Positions 55,571 to 64,000 of a stretch of DNA of 64,000 nt are shown here, one piece after another. Position 1 is the first letter of the stretch, and every line of letters starts with the position of its first letter. The position numbers were made by a program, and so were the translations under genes. The stretch covers positions 3,729,501-3,793,500 of the forward strand of contig NZ_CP059560.1 of NCBI RefSeq assembly GCF_017894385.1, given 5' to 3'. The stretch comes from Aromatoleum petrolei (GTDB lineage: Bacteria; Pseudomonadota; Gammaproteobacteria; Burkholderiales; Rhodocyclaceae). The notes under the pieces are model-generated. The model did not search any database, was not told the DNA's origin, and saw nothing but the letters and a program-made list of their open reading frames with translations.

Positions 55571-56023
55571 ATGCGCAGAGAAACCGCCTACAAACTGGCC
55601 GGCCGCCATCATGAGCATCCCGTGGCCGCGGCAGGGCTGTTCAAGGAGCGGGAAATCCGCTTCTCCGAGTACCCTCCCCGCCAGGCGGAGCAGGCGCTGC
55701 GCTCGCTGCGCCTGCTCAAGGGGCTGCATGCCGCGCCCCACGGGGACCGCGTGCATTCGATCGTCGTTTCCTATTCGGTGCTCGAGTTCTCGCTCGAGGC
55801 GCTGGAGGACGCGCTGAGCGATGCAGGATTCCACCTCGACAATTCCCTGTATGTGAAACTGACGCGCGCCGTCGTGTATTTCTGCGAGGAAACGCAGCGG
55901 CACAATGTCGAGTCTCCCGAGCGGCTGATCAAGAAGTCGAACGAGGTCTACGTGAAGGTGTACGAACACCACCTCCACGGCGACCACGACGACACGCCGC
56001 CGGAATTCCGCGAATACAAGTAA
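55571..56023 (+). CDS. conserved-looking hypothetical protein, 150 residues
   Basis: I do not recognise this soluble protein. It has no signal peptide. The pattern is an early basic segment (FKEREIRFSEYPPRQ), an alpha/beta core (VHSIVVSYSVLEFSLEALEDALSDAGFHL) and a closing region with many His and Glu residues (EHHLHGDHDDTPPEFREYK). The core resembles a small ferredoxin-like or ACT-like fold (strand VHSIVVSYSV, helix, strand NSLYVKLTRAVVYF), but that is a visual guess. The GTG/ATG context is good: GGGGCAGGG precedes the ATG. It lies between ctpA and a moeB-like gene on the same strand. Confidence 0.6.
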   Translation: MRRETAYKLAGRHHEHPVAAAGLFKEREIRFSEYPPRQAEQALRSLRLLKGLHAAPHGDRVHSIVVSYSVLEFSLEALEDALSDAGFHLDNSLYVKLTRAVVYFCEETQRHNVESPERLIKKSNEVYVKVYEHHLHGDHDDTPPEFREYK

Positions 56024-56087
56024 GCCCGATCACTCAGGGCGTTGATGTGCCGGCGTTGGGTCCGGCACCGTGTGGAAATTTGTGCCG

Positions 56088-56846
56088 ATGAATGACGATC
56101 AGCTTCTCCGCTACAGCCGCCACATCCTGCTGCCGGAAATCGGTGTCGAGGGCCAGGAGGCGATCCTCGCCGCGCGCGTGCTCGTGGTGGGGGCGGGCGG
56201 GCTCGGCTCGCCGGCTGCGATGTATCTGGCCGCCGCGGGTGTCGGTACGCTGGTCCTGTGCGACGGCGACACCGTGGATCTCACCAACCTGCAGCGCCAG
56301 ATCCTGCACAGCGCGGAGGGTGTCGGACGCCTGAAAGTCGAATCGGGGCGCGACACGCTGCTGCGCCTGAATCCGTTTGCCCGCGTCGAAACGGTGGCGG
56401 CGCGCCTGGAGGGGGATGCCCTCGATGCGCAGGTGGCGGCCGCCGACGTGGTGCTCGACTGCTCCGACAATTTCGCTACGCGTCATGCGATCAACCGCGC
56501 ATGCGTGCGGCATCGCAAGCCGCTGGTGTCGGGTGCGGCGATCCGTTTCGACGGTCAGGTCTCGGTCTTCGATCTGCGCCAGGGCGAGAGCCCGTGCTAC
56601 CACTGCCTGTTCCCCGAGGGGCAGGAGGTGGAGGAGATCCGCTGTGCGGTGATGGGGGTGTTCGCACCGCTGACCGGCATCATCGGCGCGACCCAGGCGG
56701 CAGAGGCGCTGAAACTGCTGGTCGGCTGCGGTACGACGCTGGATGGCCGACTGCTGCTGCTCGACGGCCTCGGCATGGAATGGCGCAGCGTGACGCTCGG
56801 ACGGGATCCCGGCTGCGCCGTGTGCGCCGGCCGCGGCGACGCCTGA
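56088..56846 (+). CDS. moeB: MoeB/ThiF-family adenylyltransferase
   Basis: A 252-residue E1-like enzyme that adenylates the C terminus of a sulphur-carrier protein (MoaD or ThiS). The ATP site is VVGAGGLGS near residues 33-41, with LQRQILHS near 75. The Cys-x2-Cys zinc pairs are CYHC near 170 and CAVC near 244, and a conserved Cys lies in EIRCAVMG. The start at 56088 is preferred since the family N terminus begins NDDQLLRYSRHILLPEIG. MoeB versus ThiF cannot be settled from sequence; moeA is elsewhere in the window. Confidence 0.88.
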   Translation: MNDDQLLRYSRHILLPEIGVEGQEAILAARVLVVGAGGLGSPAAMYLAAAGVGTLVLCDGDTVDLTNLQRQILHSAEGVGRLKVESGRDTLLRLNPFARVETVAARLEGDALDAQVAAADVVLDCSDNFATRHAINRACVRHRKPLVSGAAIRFDGQVSVFDLRQGESPCYHCLFPEGQEVEEIRCAVMGVFAPLTGIIGATQAAEALKLLVGCGTTLDGRLLLLDGLGMEWRSVTLGRDPGCAVCAGRGDA

Positions 56847-56858
56847 ACGCCGCCTCGG

Positions 56859-57953
56859 TCAGTCCGCGCGCGGGCGGGCGATGATCCGCAGATCGTTGCC
56901 GATGCTGCGTACGTCGCGAAGATCGAGCCGCACCGCCTCGTCCAGGGCGGTAAGTTCGGGGAGGTTGAACAGCCCCTGTGCCGCGTCGCCGACAAGCATG
57001 GGCGCCATGTAAAGCAGCATCTCGTCGACGCAGCCTTCGCGCAGCAAGGATCCGTTGAGCTTGAAACCCGCTTCGGCGTGGACTTCGTTGCAGCCGCGAC
57101 GCCCGAGTTCCTGCATCAGGGCCGGCAGATCCACCTTCCCGGTGGCGTCCGGCAGCACGACGACCTCGACGCCGCGCTCGGCGAGCGCGGCGACCTTCTC
57201 TTCGTCCGCGAAGGCGGCCGCGACGAGGCACTGTCCGCCCTGCAGGATCCTGGCCGAGAGCGGCACCTCCAGCCGCGCGTCGACGAGCACGCGCTGCGGT
57301 TGGCGTTCGCAGGGTACCGCGCGCACGTTGAGCTGCGGGTCGTCCCCGCGCACCGTGCCGATACCCGTGAGTACCGCGCACGCGCGCGCGCGCCAGCGAT
57401 GGCCGTCGCGCCGGGCTGCCTCGCCGGTGATCCATTGGCTGGTGCCGTTGTTGAGCGCAGTCTTGCCGTCCAGGGTGCTCGCGGCCTTGAGGCGCAACCA
57501 GGGGCGTCCGCGCGTCATGCGCGAAATGAAACCGATGTTCAGTTCATGCGCCTGGTCGGCCATCAGGCCACTGCTCGCCGCGATGCCGGCTTCGTGCAGC
57601 ATTGCGATGCCGCGGCCGGCGACGAGGGGGTTGGGATCCTCCATCGCCGCGACGACGCGCACGATCCCGGCGCGAATCAGCGCTTCGGCGCAGGGTGGCG
57701 TGCGGCCGTGGTGGGCGCAGGGTTCGAGGGTCACATAGGCGGTCGCGCCGCGTGCCGCGACGCCGGCGAGTTTGAGGGCCTCGATCTCGGCATGCGCCTC
57801 GCCGGCGCGCCGGTGCCAGCCCTCGCCGACGATCTCGCCGTCGCGCATCAGCACGCAGCCGACCCGCGGGTTCGGCGTCGTGGTCTCCAGGCCGCGCGCA
57901 GCGAGTTGCAGCGCACGGGCCATCGCGCGGTGGTCAGTTGCCGAAAAGGTCAT
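56859..57953 (-). CDS. ribD: bifunctional riboflavin biosynthesis protein RibD
   Basis: A 364-residue enzyme with an N-terminal deaminase (residues about 1-145; zinc motifs HAEIEAL and [11 protein letters not shown]) and a C-terminal reductase (about 150-364; [16 protein letters not shown] and the NADPH-region [17 protein letters not shown]). It makes the second and third intermediates of riboflavin synthesis from GTP. It overlaps the upstream nrdR gene by 20 bases, suggesting coupling; nrdR-ribD order is common. Its end faces moeB with a 12-base gap. Confidence 0.94.
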   Translation of the reverse strand: MTFSATDHRAMARALQLAARGLETTTPNPRVGCVLMRDGEIVGEGWHRRAGEAHAEIEALKLAGVAARGATAYVTLEPCAHHGRTPPCAEALIRAGIVRVVAAMEDPNPLVAGRGIAMLHEAGIAASSGLMADQAHELNIGFISRMTRGRPWLRLKAASTLDGKTALNNGTSQWITGEAARRDGHRWRARACAVLTGIGTVRGDDPQLNVRAVPCERQPQRVLVDARLEVPLSARILQGGQCLVAAAFADEEKVAALAERGVEVVVLPDATGKVDLPALMQELGRRGCNEVHAEAGFKLNGSLLREGCVDEMLLYMAPMLVGDAAQGLFNLPELTALDEAVRLDLRDVRSIGNDLRIIARPRAD

Positions 57954-58449
57954 TCTCGGTACCGGCGGGGTCGGGGCTTTCCTTGCGCGCGCGCTTCGGC
58001 CGCGTCTGCACCTCTCGAATCACTTCGGAGAATTCGTCGACGTCGGCGAAATTCCGATACACCGACGCGAAGCGGATGTAGGCGACCTTGTCGAGCTTCT
58101 TGAGCTCCTTCATCACGAGTTCGCCGATCTTCTCGCTCGGGACTTCCGTTTCGCCCATGGACAGGAGCTTTGCCTCGATGCGGTCGACCGAGGCTTCCAG
58201 GGCTTCCAGGGTTACGGGGCGCTTGCGCAGCGCGAGCTTCAGGCTGCTCGTGAGCTTGTCGTGGTCGAATTCGGTGCGCATGCCATTGCGCTTGATGATG
58301 TGCGGCATCTTGAGGTCGATGCGCTCGTAGGTCGTGAAGCGCTTGTCGCAATGGGCGCAGCGGCGCCGGCGACGGACGACCTCGCCGTCCTCGTTCTCGC
58401 GCGTGTCGGTAACCTGGGTGTTGGGGTCGCCGCAGAACGGACACTTCAT
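57934..58449 (-). CDS. nrdR: transcriptional repressor NrdR
   Basis: A 171-residue regulator of ribonucleotide reductase genes. The N-terminal zinc ribbon has CPFC at 3-6 and CAHC at 31-34. The ATP-cone follows ([20 protein letters not shown] near 50-70). The C-terminal tail is basic and longer than in some relatives. Family members sense ATP/dATP and bind NrdR boxes. It follows glyA after a terminator and overlaps ribD by 20 bases. Confidence 0.95.
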   Translation of the reverse strand: MKCPFCGDPNTQVTDTRENEDGEVVRRRRRCAHCDKRFTTYERIDLKMPHIIKRNGMRTEFDHDKLTSSLKLALRKRPVTLEALEASVDRIEAKLLSMGETEVPSEKIGELVMKELKKLDKVAYIRFASVYRNFADVDEFSEVIREVQTRPKRARKESPDPAGTENDLFGN

Positions 58450-58485
58450 GGTGTGTGTCGGCCTTTCTCAACTCGCACAAGAAAA

Positions 58486-58517
58486 CGGGGTGCGCCGTGC
58501 AAGGACGGCACACCCCG
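58486..58517 (-). terminator. intrinsic terminator after glyA
   Basis: CGGGGTGCGCCGT pairs with ACGGCACACCCCG (13-bp stem, one mismatch, 6-base loop). On the minus strand it runs into TTTTC. It lies 31 bases after the glyA stop codon and before nrdR. Confidence 0.85.
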
Positions 58518-58547
58518 CTTGTTCACGCAGGACTGGTCGTCTGCGGA

Positions 58548-59798
<1,251 letters not shown>

Positions 59799-59832
59799 GA
59801 AACGGTCTCGAAGGGGTGATTAAAGGCGGATA

Positions 59833-59838
59833 TTAGCA
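59833..59838 (-). promoter_or_regulatory. candidate -10 element for glyA
   Basis: The minus strand reads GCTAATATCC about 35-40 bases before the glyA start; TAATAT matches the -10 consensus at four of six positions. No -35 is clear. The remaining 59799-59911 gap shows only G/C-rich inverted sequence and no gene. Confidence 0.3.
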
Positions 59839-59911
59839 CGCGCGGAGGGTGCGCATGAATCGCATCCCCCGGCAGCGCGGCGCGCCGGCGGGGGTGCGGG
59901 GATGCCCGGCT

Positions 59912-60553
59912 TCAGGCATTGGGCAACTCGTCGCGAGCGCTCTCGAGATGGCGTTTGTCGGCCCAGCTCACCAGATGCCAGCGCGTGCCGTCGTATTCGA
60001 TCCAGTTGAGCGCGGCGTTCGGGATGGCGAAGTCGCGCGGAGCTTCGAGCGCCTTGCCGGCGGCGAGCCGATGGACGATGTCGAGCACGCCGCCGTGGGT
60101 GACGACGAGGATCTGCTCGCCTTGATGGCTCGCGGCGAAGTCGGTGAGCAGTCTCTCGATGCGGCCCGCGAATTCGGCCAGGCTTTCGCCGCCGCCCGGA
60201 AAGGTGAAGTGCGGGTCGCGCTGCTTGAAGCGGAGATAATCTTCGGGAAAGCGGGCCGCGGCCTCGGCGTAGGTGAGCCCCTGGAAGGCGCCGTAGTTGC
60301 GCTCGCGCAGGCGGTCGTGGAACTCGACCGCGGCTGCGCGATCGCGGGTGATGGCGGCGGCCGTCTGCCGCGCGCGTTGCAGGTCGCTGCAGTAGACGGC
60401 GGCGAAATGCACGGTGGCGAGGCCGGCCGCGGTGGCCGCCGCCTGGGCTTCGCCGGTGCGGTTGAGGGGCACGTCGAGGTGCCCCTGCAGCCGCATTTCC
60501 GCATTCCAGGCGGTTTCGCCGTGCCGCACCAGGCACAGGCGAGTGGACTTCAC
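59912..60553 (-). CDS. histidine phosphatase family protein
   Basis: A 213-residue enzyme of the phosphoglycerate-mutase-like branch. The phospho-His motif is LCLVRHGETAWN near residues 6-17 and the second catalytic His is in ILVVTHGGVLDIVHRLA near 149-165. The RLRERNYGAFQGLTYAEA block resembles CobC/alpha-ribazole phosphatase and broad phosphatases; specificity is open. The start is GTG at 60553, overlapping the TGA of the TRAP large permease, so the two are translationally coupled. A role with B12 is possible, given bluB elsewhere, but unproven. Confidence 0.85.
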   Translation of the reverse strand: MKSTRLCLVRHGETAWNAEMRLQGHLDVPLNRTGEAQAAATAAGLATVHFAAVYCSDLQRARQTAAAITRDRAAAVEFHDRLRERNYGAFQGLTYAEAAARFPEDYLRFKQRDPHFTFPGGGESLAEFAGRIERLLTDFAASHQGEQILVVTHGGVLDIVHRLAAGKALEAPRDFAIPNAALNWIEYDGTRWHLVSWADKRHLESARDELPNA

Positions 60554-62238
60554 TTCCACGCGCCTCCGCCGCTCTCGCCCCATCCGCCGTCGCCGCCAGT
60601 CGGTTGCTGGATCTGGATGGTGTCGAGGTCGACCTTGGTCTTCTCGTCCAGTCCACCCGTCACGAGTCCGGGGAAGGCGATGATCAGGCCGACCATGACG
60701 ATCTGGATGATCACGAAGGCCACCGAGCCGCGGTAGATGTCGCCGGTCTTGAATCCCTCGATGCGCTTGTTGGTGACGCGGTCGAGGTAGGCATTCGCGG
60801 GCGCAACGCTGCGCAGATAGAACAGCGCGAAGCCGAACGGCGGGGTCAGGAAGGAGGTCTGCAGGTTCATCGCGATGATGATACCGAACCAGATCAGGTC
60901 GATGCCCATCTTGTCGGCGACCGGCCCGAGCAGCGGCAGCAGGATGAAGGCAATCTCGAAGAAGTCGATGAAGCAGCCGAGGAAGAAGATCACCGTGTTC
61001 ACGAACAGCAGGAAGCCGATCTGGCCGCCGGGCAGCTTGTCGAACAGGTGCTCGACCCAGATCTGGCCGTCTACCGCGGTGAACACGAAGCTGAAGATCG
61101 TCGAGCCCACGAGGATGAAGAGCACGAAGATCGACAGCCGCGAGGTCGATTCGAGGGCCTGCACCAAGGTCTTGAAGTCGAGGCGTTTGCGCGATGCGGC
61201 CATGATCATTGCGCCGACCGCGCCCATCGCGCCGCCTTCCGTGGGCGTCGCGACGCCGAGGAAGATCGTGCCGAGGACGAGGAAGATCAGGATCAGCGGC
61301 GGGATCAGGACGAAGGTGACGCGCTCGGCGATGCGCGAGAGTAGACCGAGCTTGAGACCCTTGTTTATGAGGGCGAGCACGAGCGCGAAGATCGTGCCGA
61401 AGGTCAGCGCGACGACGATCACTTCGTCGAGTGCCGGAGCGATGACGTCGGTGCCCTTCATCCAGGTCAGCACGGCGCCGTAGTTCTTGCCGAGGATGAC
61501 GGATGCGGCGGTGACGACGAGCGCGAGGATGCCGAGCGAGCGCAGCCCGGCGCTGCCGTCGGGCTCGCGGTAGGCGAGCGCCTCGGGCGGCAGGGCGGGA
61601 ACCATCTTGGGCTTGAAGATCGCAAGCCCGATGATGAACAGTGCGTACAGGCCGACCAGCGCGAGCGCGGGGATCATTGCGCCCTTGTACATGTCGCCGA
61701 CGCTGCGGCCGAGCTGGTCGGCCATGACGATCAGTACCAGCGACGGCGGGAGCGCCTGGGCGAGCGTGCCGGAGGCGGTGATGACGCCGGCAGCGATCGG
61801 GCGGCTGTAGCCGTAGCGCAGCATGATGGGCAGCGAGATCAGGCCCATCGAGATCACCGAGGCGGCAACGACGCCGGTGGTGGCTGCGAGCAGCGCGCCG
61901 ACGAAGATGACCGCGAGGGCGAGGCCACCACGCACCGGTCCGAAGACCTGGCCCACGGTTTCGAGCAGATCTTCGGCCATGCCGCTTCGTTCGAGCACCA
62001 GTCCCATCAGTGTGAAGAAGGGTATCGCCAGCAGCGTGTCGTTCTGCATGATGCCGAACACGCGCAGAGGCAGGGCCTGGAACAGCGTGGACGGGATGAT
62101 GCCCAGTTCCAGGCCGACGAAGCCAAAGAACAGGCCGCAGGCCGATAGGGAGAAGGCGACGGGAAAGCCGGACAGCAGGAAGAAGATGATGACCCCGAAC
62201 ATGATCGGGGCGATGTTGGCGGTGACGAATTCGATCAT
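60550..62238 (-). CDS. dctM: TRAP transporter large permease (DctM)
   Basis: A 562-residue inner-membrane protein of the DctM family, which moves organic anions by coupling to the sodium gradient. About 12-14 hydrophobic segments are seen. Conserved blocks are AIPFFTLMGLVLERSGMAEDLL near residues 71-92, ATTGVVAASVISMG near 120-133, and LGVATPTEGGAMGAVGAM near 316-333. A longer than usual loop (about 200-260) and a Gly-rich tail are also present. The start overlaps the stop of dctQ by four bases (ATGA). Confidence 0.92.
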   Translation of the reverse strand: MIEFVTANIAPIMFGVIIFFLLSGFPVAFSLSACGLFFGFVGLELGIIPSTLFQALPLRVFGIMQNDTLLAIPFFTLMGLVLERSGMAEDLLETVGQVFGPVRGGLALAVIFVGALLAATTGVVAASVISMGLISLPIMLRYGYSRPIAAGVITASGTLAQALPPSLVLIVMADQLGRSVGDMYKGAMIPALALVGLYALFIIGLAIFKPKMVPALPPEALAYREPDGSAGLRSLGILALVVTAASVILGKNYGAVLTWMKGTDVIAPALDEVIVVALTFGTIFALVLALINKGLKLGLLSRIAERVTFVLIPPLILIFLVLGTIFLGVATPTEGGAMGAVGAMIMAASRKRLDFKTLVQALESTSRLSIFVLFILVGSTIFSFVFTAVDGQIWVEHLFDKLPGGQIGFLLFVNTVIFFLGCFIDFFEIAFILLPLLGPVADKMGIDLIWFGIIIAMNLQTSFLTPPFGFALFYLRSVAPANAYLDRVTNKRIEGFKTGDIYRGSVAFVIIQIVMVGLIIAFPGLVTGGLDEKTKVDLDTIQIQQPTGGDGGWGESGGGAWK

Positions 62239-62843
62239 TTTTGGGACTCGCCGGCTGCGTTGTTCGGGGTGGTGTCGCCGACGGCGGCGTGGATGTGTTC
62301 CTCGACGTCGTTATGGGTATCGCGGGCGAGGCAGTCGGGGCCATTGCCGGTGAGGAAGGCAATGCGCTTGATGAATTCGGAGATCGCCTGCAGGCCGAGG
62401 AGGCCGAAACCGGCAGGAACCAGCGCATAGACCGGCCAGCGGATGAGGCCGCCCGCGTTGGAGGACATTTCGCCGGACACCCAGGCGCCGTGCACGACCG
62501 GCCACGAGAAGGTGATCATGAAGTAGCACAGCGGCAGCAGGAACACGATGATGCCGATGACGTCGATGATGTTGCGCAAACGCGGGCTGAGCTTATTCGC
62601 GATGACGTCGATGCGCACGTGGGCGTTCTGCAGGAAGGCATAGCCGGCGCCGAGCATGAACACGGCGGCGAACAGGTACCACTGGATCTCCAGGAAGGCG
62701 TTCGAGCCGACGTTGAATGCCTTGCGCGCCACCGCGTTCAACGCGCTGATCACCGCTGTGGCGAAGATGAACCAGATGATGGTCCGGCCGATCAGACGGC
62801 TGACGGCATCGATGGTTTGTGACAGCTTGAGGAGAGTTCCCAT
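62235..62843 (-). CDS. dctQ: TRAP transporter small permease (DctQ)
   Basis: A 202-residue inner-membrane protein with four hydrophobic segments (about 20-45, 55-75, 95-120 and 140-160). The DctQ-like block FLEIQWYLFAAVFMLGAGYAFLQ lies near 51-73, followed by HVRIDVIANKLSPRLR. The C-terminal tail is charged. It overlaps dctM by four bases. The start at 62843 is taken from family length; no strong ribosome site is visible and an earlier in-frame start exists at 62915. Confidence 0.88.
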   Translation of the reverse strand: MGTLLKLSQTIDAVSRLIGRTIIWFIFATAVISALNAVARKAFNVGSNAFLEIQWYLFAAVFMLGAGYAFLQNAHVRIDVIANKLSPRLRNIIDVIGIIVFLLPLCYFMITFSWPVVHGAWVSGEMSSNAGGLIRWPVYALVPAGFGLLGLQAISEFIKRIAFLTGNGPDCLARDTHNDVEEHIHAAVGDTTPNNAAGESQK

Positions 62844-62941
62844 GGAGGTTGTGCCTGAGACGTGGGGAAACACAAGTGCAGCGCCCGAGAGGCCCTGCCC
62901 GTCGCCGTGCTGCATCGCAGCGGGCGGCGGCGGAATTGGAA

Positions 62942-62963
62942 ACGGCCCGCCGAAGCGGGCCGT
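62942..62963 (-). terminator. attenuator hairpin between dctP and dctQ
   Basis: ACGGCCCGC and GCGGGCCGT form a perfect 9-bp stem. On the minus strand the loop is TTCG, a very stable tetraloop, and the stem is followed by TTTCC. It lies 13 bases after the dctP stop and probably lowers expression of the permeases relative to the binding protein. The rest of the 62844-62975 gap shows no feature. Confidence 0.65.
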
Positions 62964-62975
62964 CCGGGGCGTTGC

Positions 62976-64000
62976 TTAGAGCTTCTGTGCTGCCATGTAC
63001 TGGTCGTAGCTGCCTTCGGCAATGCCCTGCCACTGGTAGGCATCGGCGAGGAAGCGCGAGTAGTCGGCGTAGACCTTCTTCCACGCCGGGTTCTTGCTGT
63101 TCAGCTCGGCATAGACTTCACGCGAGGCCTTGAAGGCTGCGTCCATGACGTCCTTGGGCAGGCGCTGCAGCTTGGCGCCTTCCGCGATGAGCTGCTTGAG
63201 CGCGGTCGGGTTGTGGGCGTCGTAGCGCGCCAGCACCTCGATGTGGGCGTCGGCGGCGGCTTGGCGCACGATGGACTGGTATTCCTTCGACAGGCCGTTG
63301 AACGCCTTGGCATTGACGAGCAGCGAGAACTGCGTGCTGCCTTCCCACCATGCCGGGTAGTAGTAGTTCTTCGCGACCTTGTGCAGGCCGAGGCGCAGGT
63401 CGTCGTAGGGGCCGATCCATTCGGCGGCATCCACGGTGCCCTTTTCCAGCGCCTGGTAGATTTCGCCGGCGGGGATGTTCTGCGGCACGGCGCCCAGCTT
63501 CGAGATCACGCGACCGGCGAAGCCGCCGATGCGGATCTTGAGGCCGTTGATGTCGGCGACCGACTTGATCTCCTTGCGGTACCAGCCGCCCATCTGCGCG
63601 CCGGAGTTGCCCATCATGAAATTCACGATGTTGAACTGGGCATAGAATTCGCGCAGCAGCTTCATGCCGTTGCCTTCGTTCATCCACCCGGCCATCTGGC
63701 GTGCGTTCATGCCGAAGGGGATGGCGCAGTCGAGCGCGAAGGTCTCGTCCTTGCCGAAGAAGTAGTAGGGCGCGGTGTGCGCACACTCGATGGTGTCCTG
63801 CTGCAGCGCGTCGACGACGCCGAAGGCGGGGACGAGTTCGCCTGCCGCATGCACGCTGACGGTGAATTTGCCGCCCGTCGCTTCGGTGACGTTCTTGGCG
63901 AAGGTTTCGGCGCCGCCGAAGAGGGTCTCGAGCGATTTGGGGAAGCTCGACGCCAGACGCCAGCGGATGGCCTGTTGTGCGCCGACGATCGCCGGAGCCG
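62976..64000 (-). CDS. dctP: TRAP transporter substrate-binding protein (DctP), 5' end outside the window
   Basis: The visible 340 residues continue to the window edge, so the signal peptide and start are missing. The visible N-terminal part reads RWRLASSFPKSLETLFGGAE. Family features are FTVSVHAAGELVPAF, an Arg-containing GLKIRIGGFAGRVISKLG block and a Trp pair (YYPAWWEGSTQFSLLVN). These make a periplasmic binding protein of the DctP family for a small organic acid. The ligand is unknown. It precedes dctQ and dctM, separated by an attenuator-like hairpin. Confidence 0.93.
   Translation of the reverse strand, partial: APAIVGAQQAIRWRLASSFPKSLETLFGGAETFAKNVTEATGGKFTVSVHAAGELVPAFGVVDALQQDTIECAHTAPYYFFGKDETFALDCAIPFGMNARQMAGWMNEGNGMKLLREFYAQFNIVNFMMGNSGAQMGGWYRKEIKSVADINGLKIRIGGFAGRVISKLGAVPQNIPAGEIYQALEKGTVDAAEWIGPYDDLRLGLHKVAKNYYYPAWWEGSTQFSLLVNAKAFNGLSKEYQSIVRQAAADAHIEVLARYDAHNPTALKQLIAEGAKLQRLPKDVMDAAFKASREVYAELNSKNPAWKKVYADYSRFLADAYQWQGIAEGSYDQYMAAQKL

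Noticed and set aside
54095..55987. A 630-residue minus-strand frame opposite ctpA
   Set aside because: Antisense shadow of ctpA and the following gene; no ribosome site or motif.

Overview
The window looks like chromosomal DNA from a betaproteobacterium of the Rhodocyclales (Azoarcus / Aromatoleum / Thauera type). This is inferred from the high G+C content, very strong G/C third-position bias, the betaproteobacterial gene orders (rhodanese-grxC-secB-gpsA, gpmA-envC-ctpA, comF-trmL), Calvin-cycle genes and many redox-type c-di-GMP proteins. Nearly all of it is coding. I see no rRNA, tRNA, CRISPR, insertion sequence or prophage.

Left region (1-7552, + strand): an exopolysaccharide block with the tail of an SGNH hydrolase, an AlgI-like MBOAT acyltransferase, a glycosyltransferase, a Wzx-like flippase, a polysaccharide pyruvyl transferase, UDP-glucose dehydrogenase and a sugar-nucleotide pyrophosphorylase. 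Together these supply activated sugars, assemble and export a polymer and decorate it with acyl and pyruvyl groups. Region 7794-14352 (mostly - strand) holds a 52-residue protein, oligopeptidase A, a DUF2189 membrane protein, purC, a DUF3422 protein and an OmpA-family lipoprotein.

Region 14448-20552 has two c-di-GMP signalling proteins, each with a periplasmic CxxCH haem-c motif, flanking an ICMT-like methyltransferase and a secreted glutathione peroxidase. Region 20622-33197 (- strand) is a carbon-fixation / glycolysis block in the transcription order small protein, prk, tkt, gap, pgk, pyk, fba. It is interrupted by bluB, which lies behind a clear cobalamin riboswitch, a secreted double-Cache protein and a small Cys-tailed protein. 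RuBisCO and cbbR are not in the window. The gap product carries a GapB-like coenzyme-site signature.

Region 33401-44777 contains rsmE, a two-domain PPK2 (polyphosphate:AMP phosphotransferase), argA, a PAS-GGDEF protein, yggX, phoU, rpiA, moeA, a dihaem cytochrome c4, engB and hemB. The engB-hemB gap holds an unannotated run of hairpins ending, on the minus strand, in a good intrinsic terminator; I propose a minus-strand small RNA there. Region 44800-56846 has bioB-bioC-HAD, comF-trmL, a dispersed-type inverted repeat, the rhodanese-grxC-secB-SH3-gpsA operon with a nearby Cys-containing ArsR regulator, and the operon-like run gpmA-envC-ctpA-unknown-moeB. Region 56859-64000 (- strand) has ribD, nrdR, glyA, a histidine phosphatase and a DctP-DctQ-DctM TRAP transporter whose binding protein runs off the window.

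Function calls rest on motifs and family knowledge read by eye; no database search was run.
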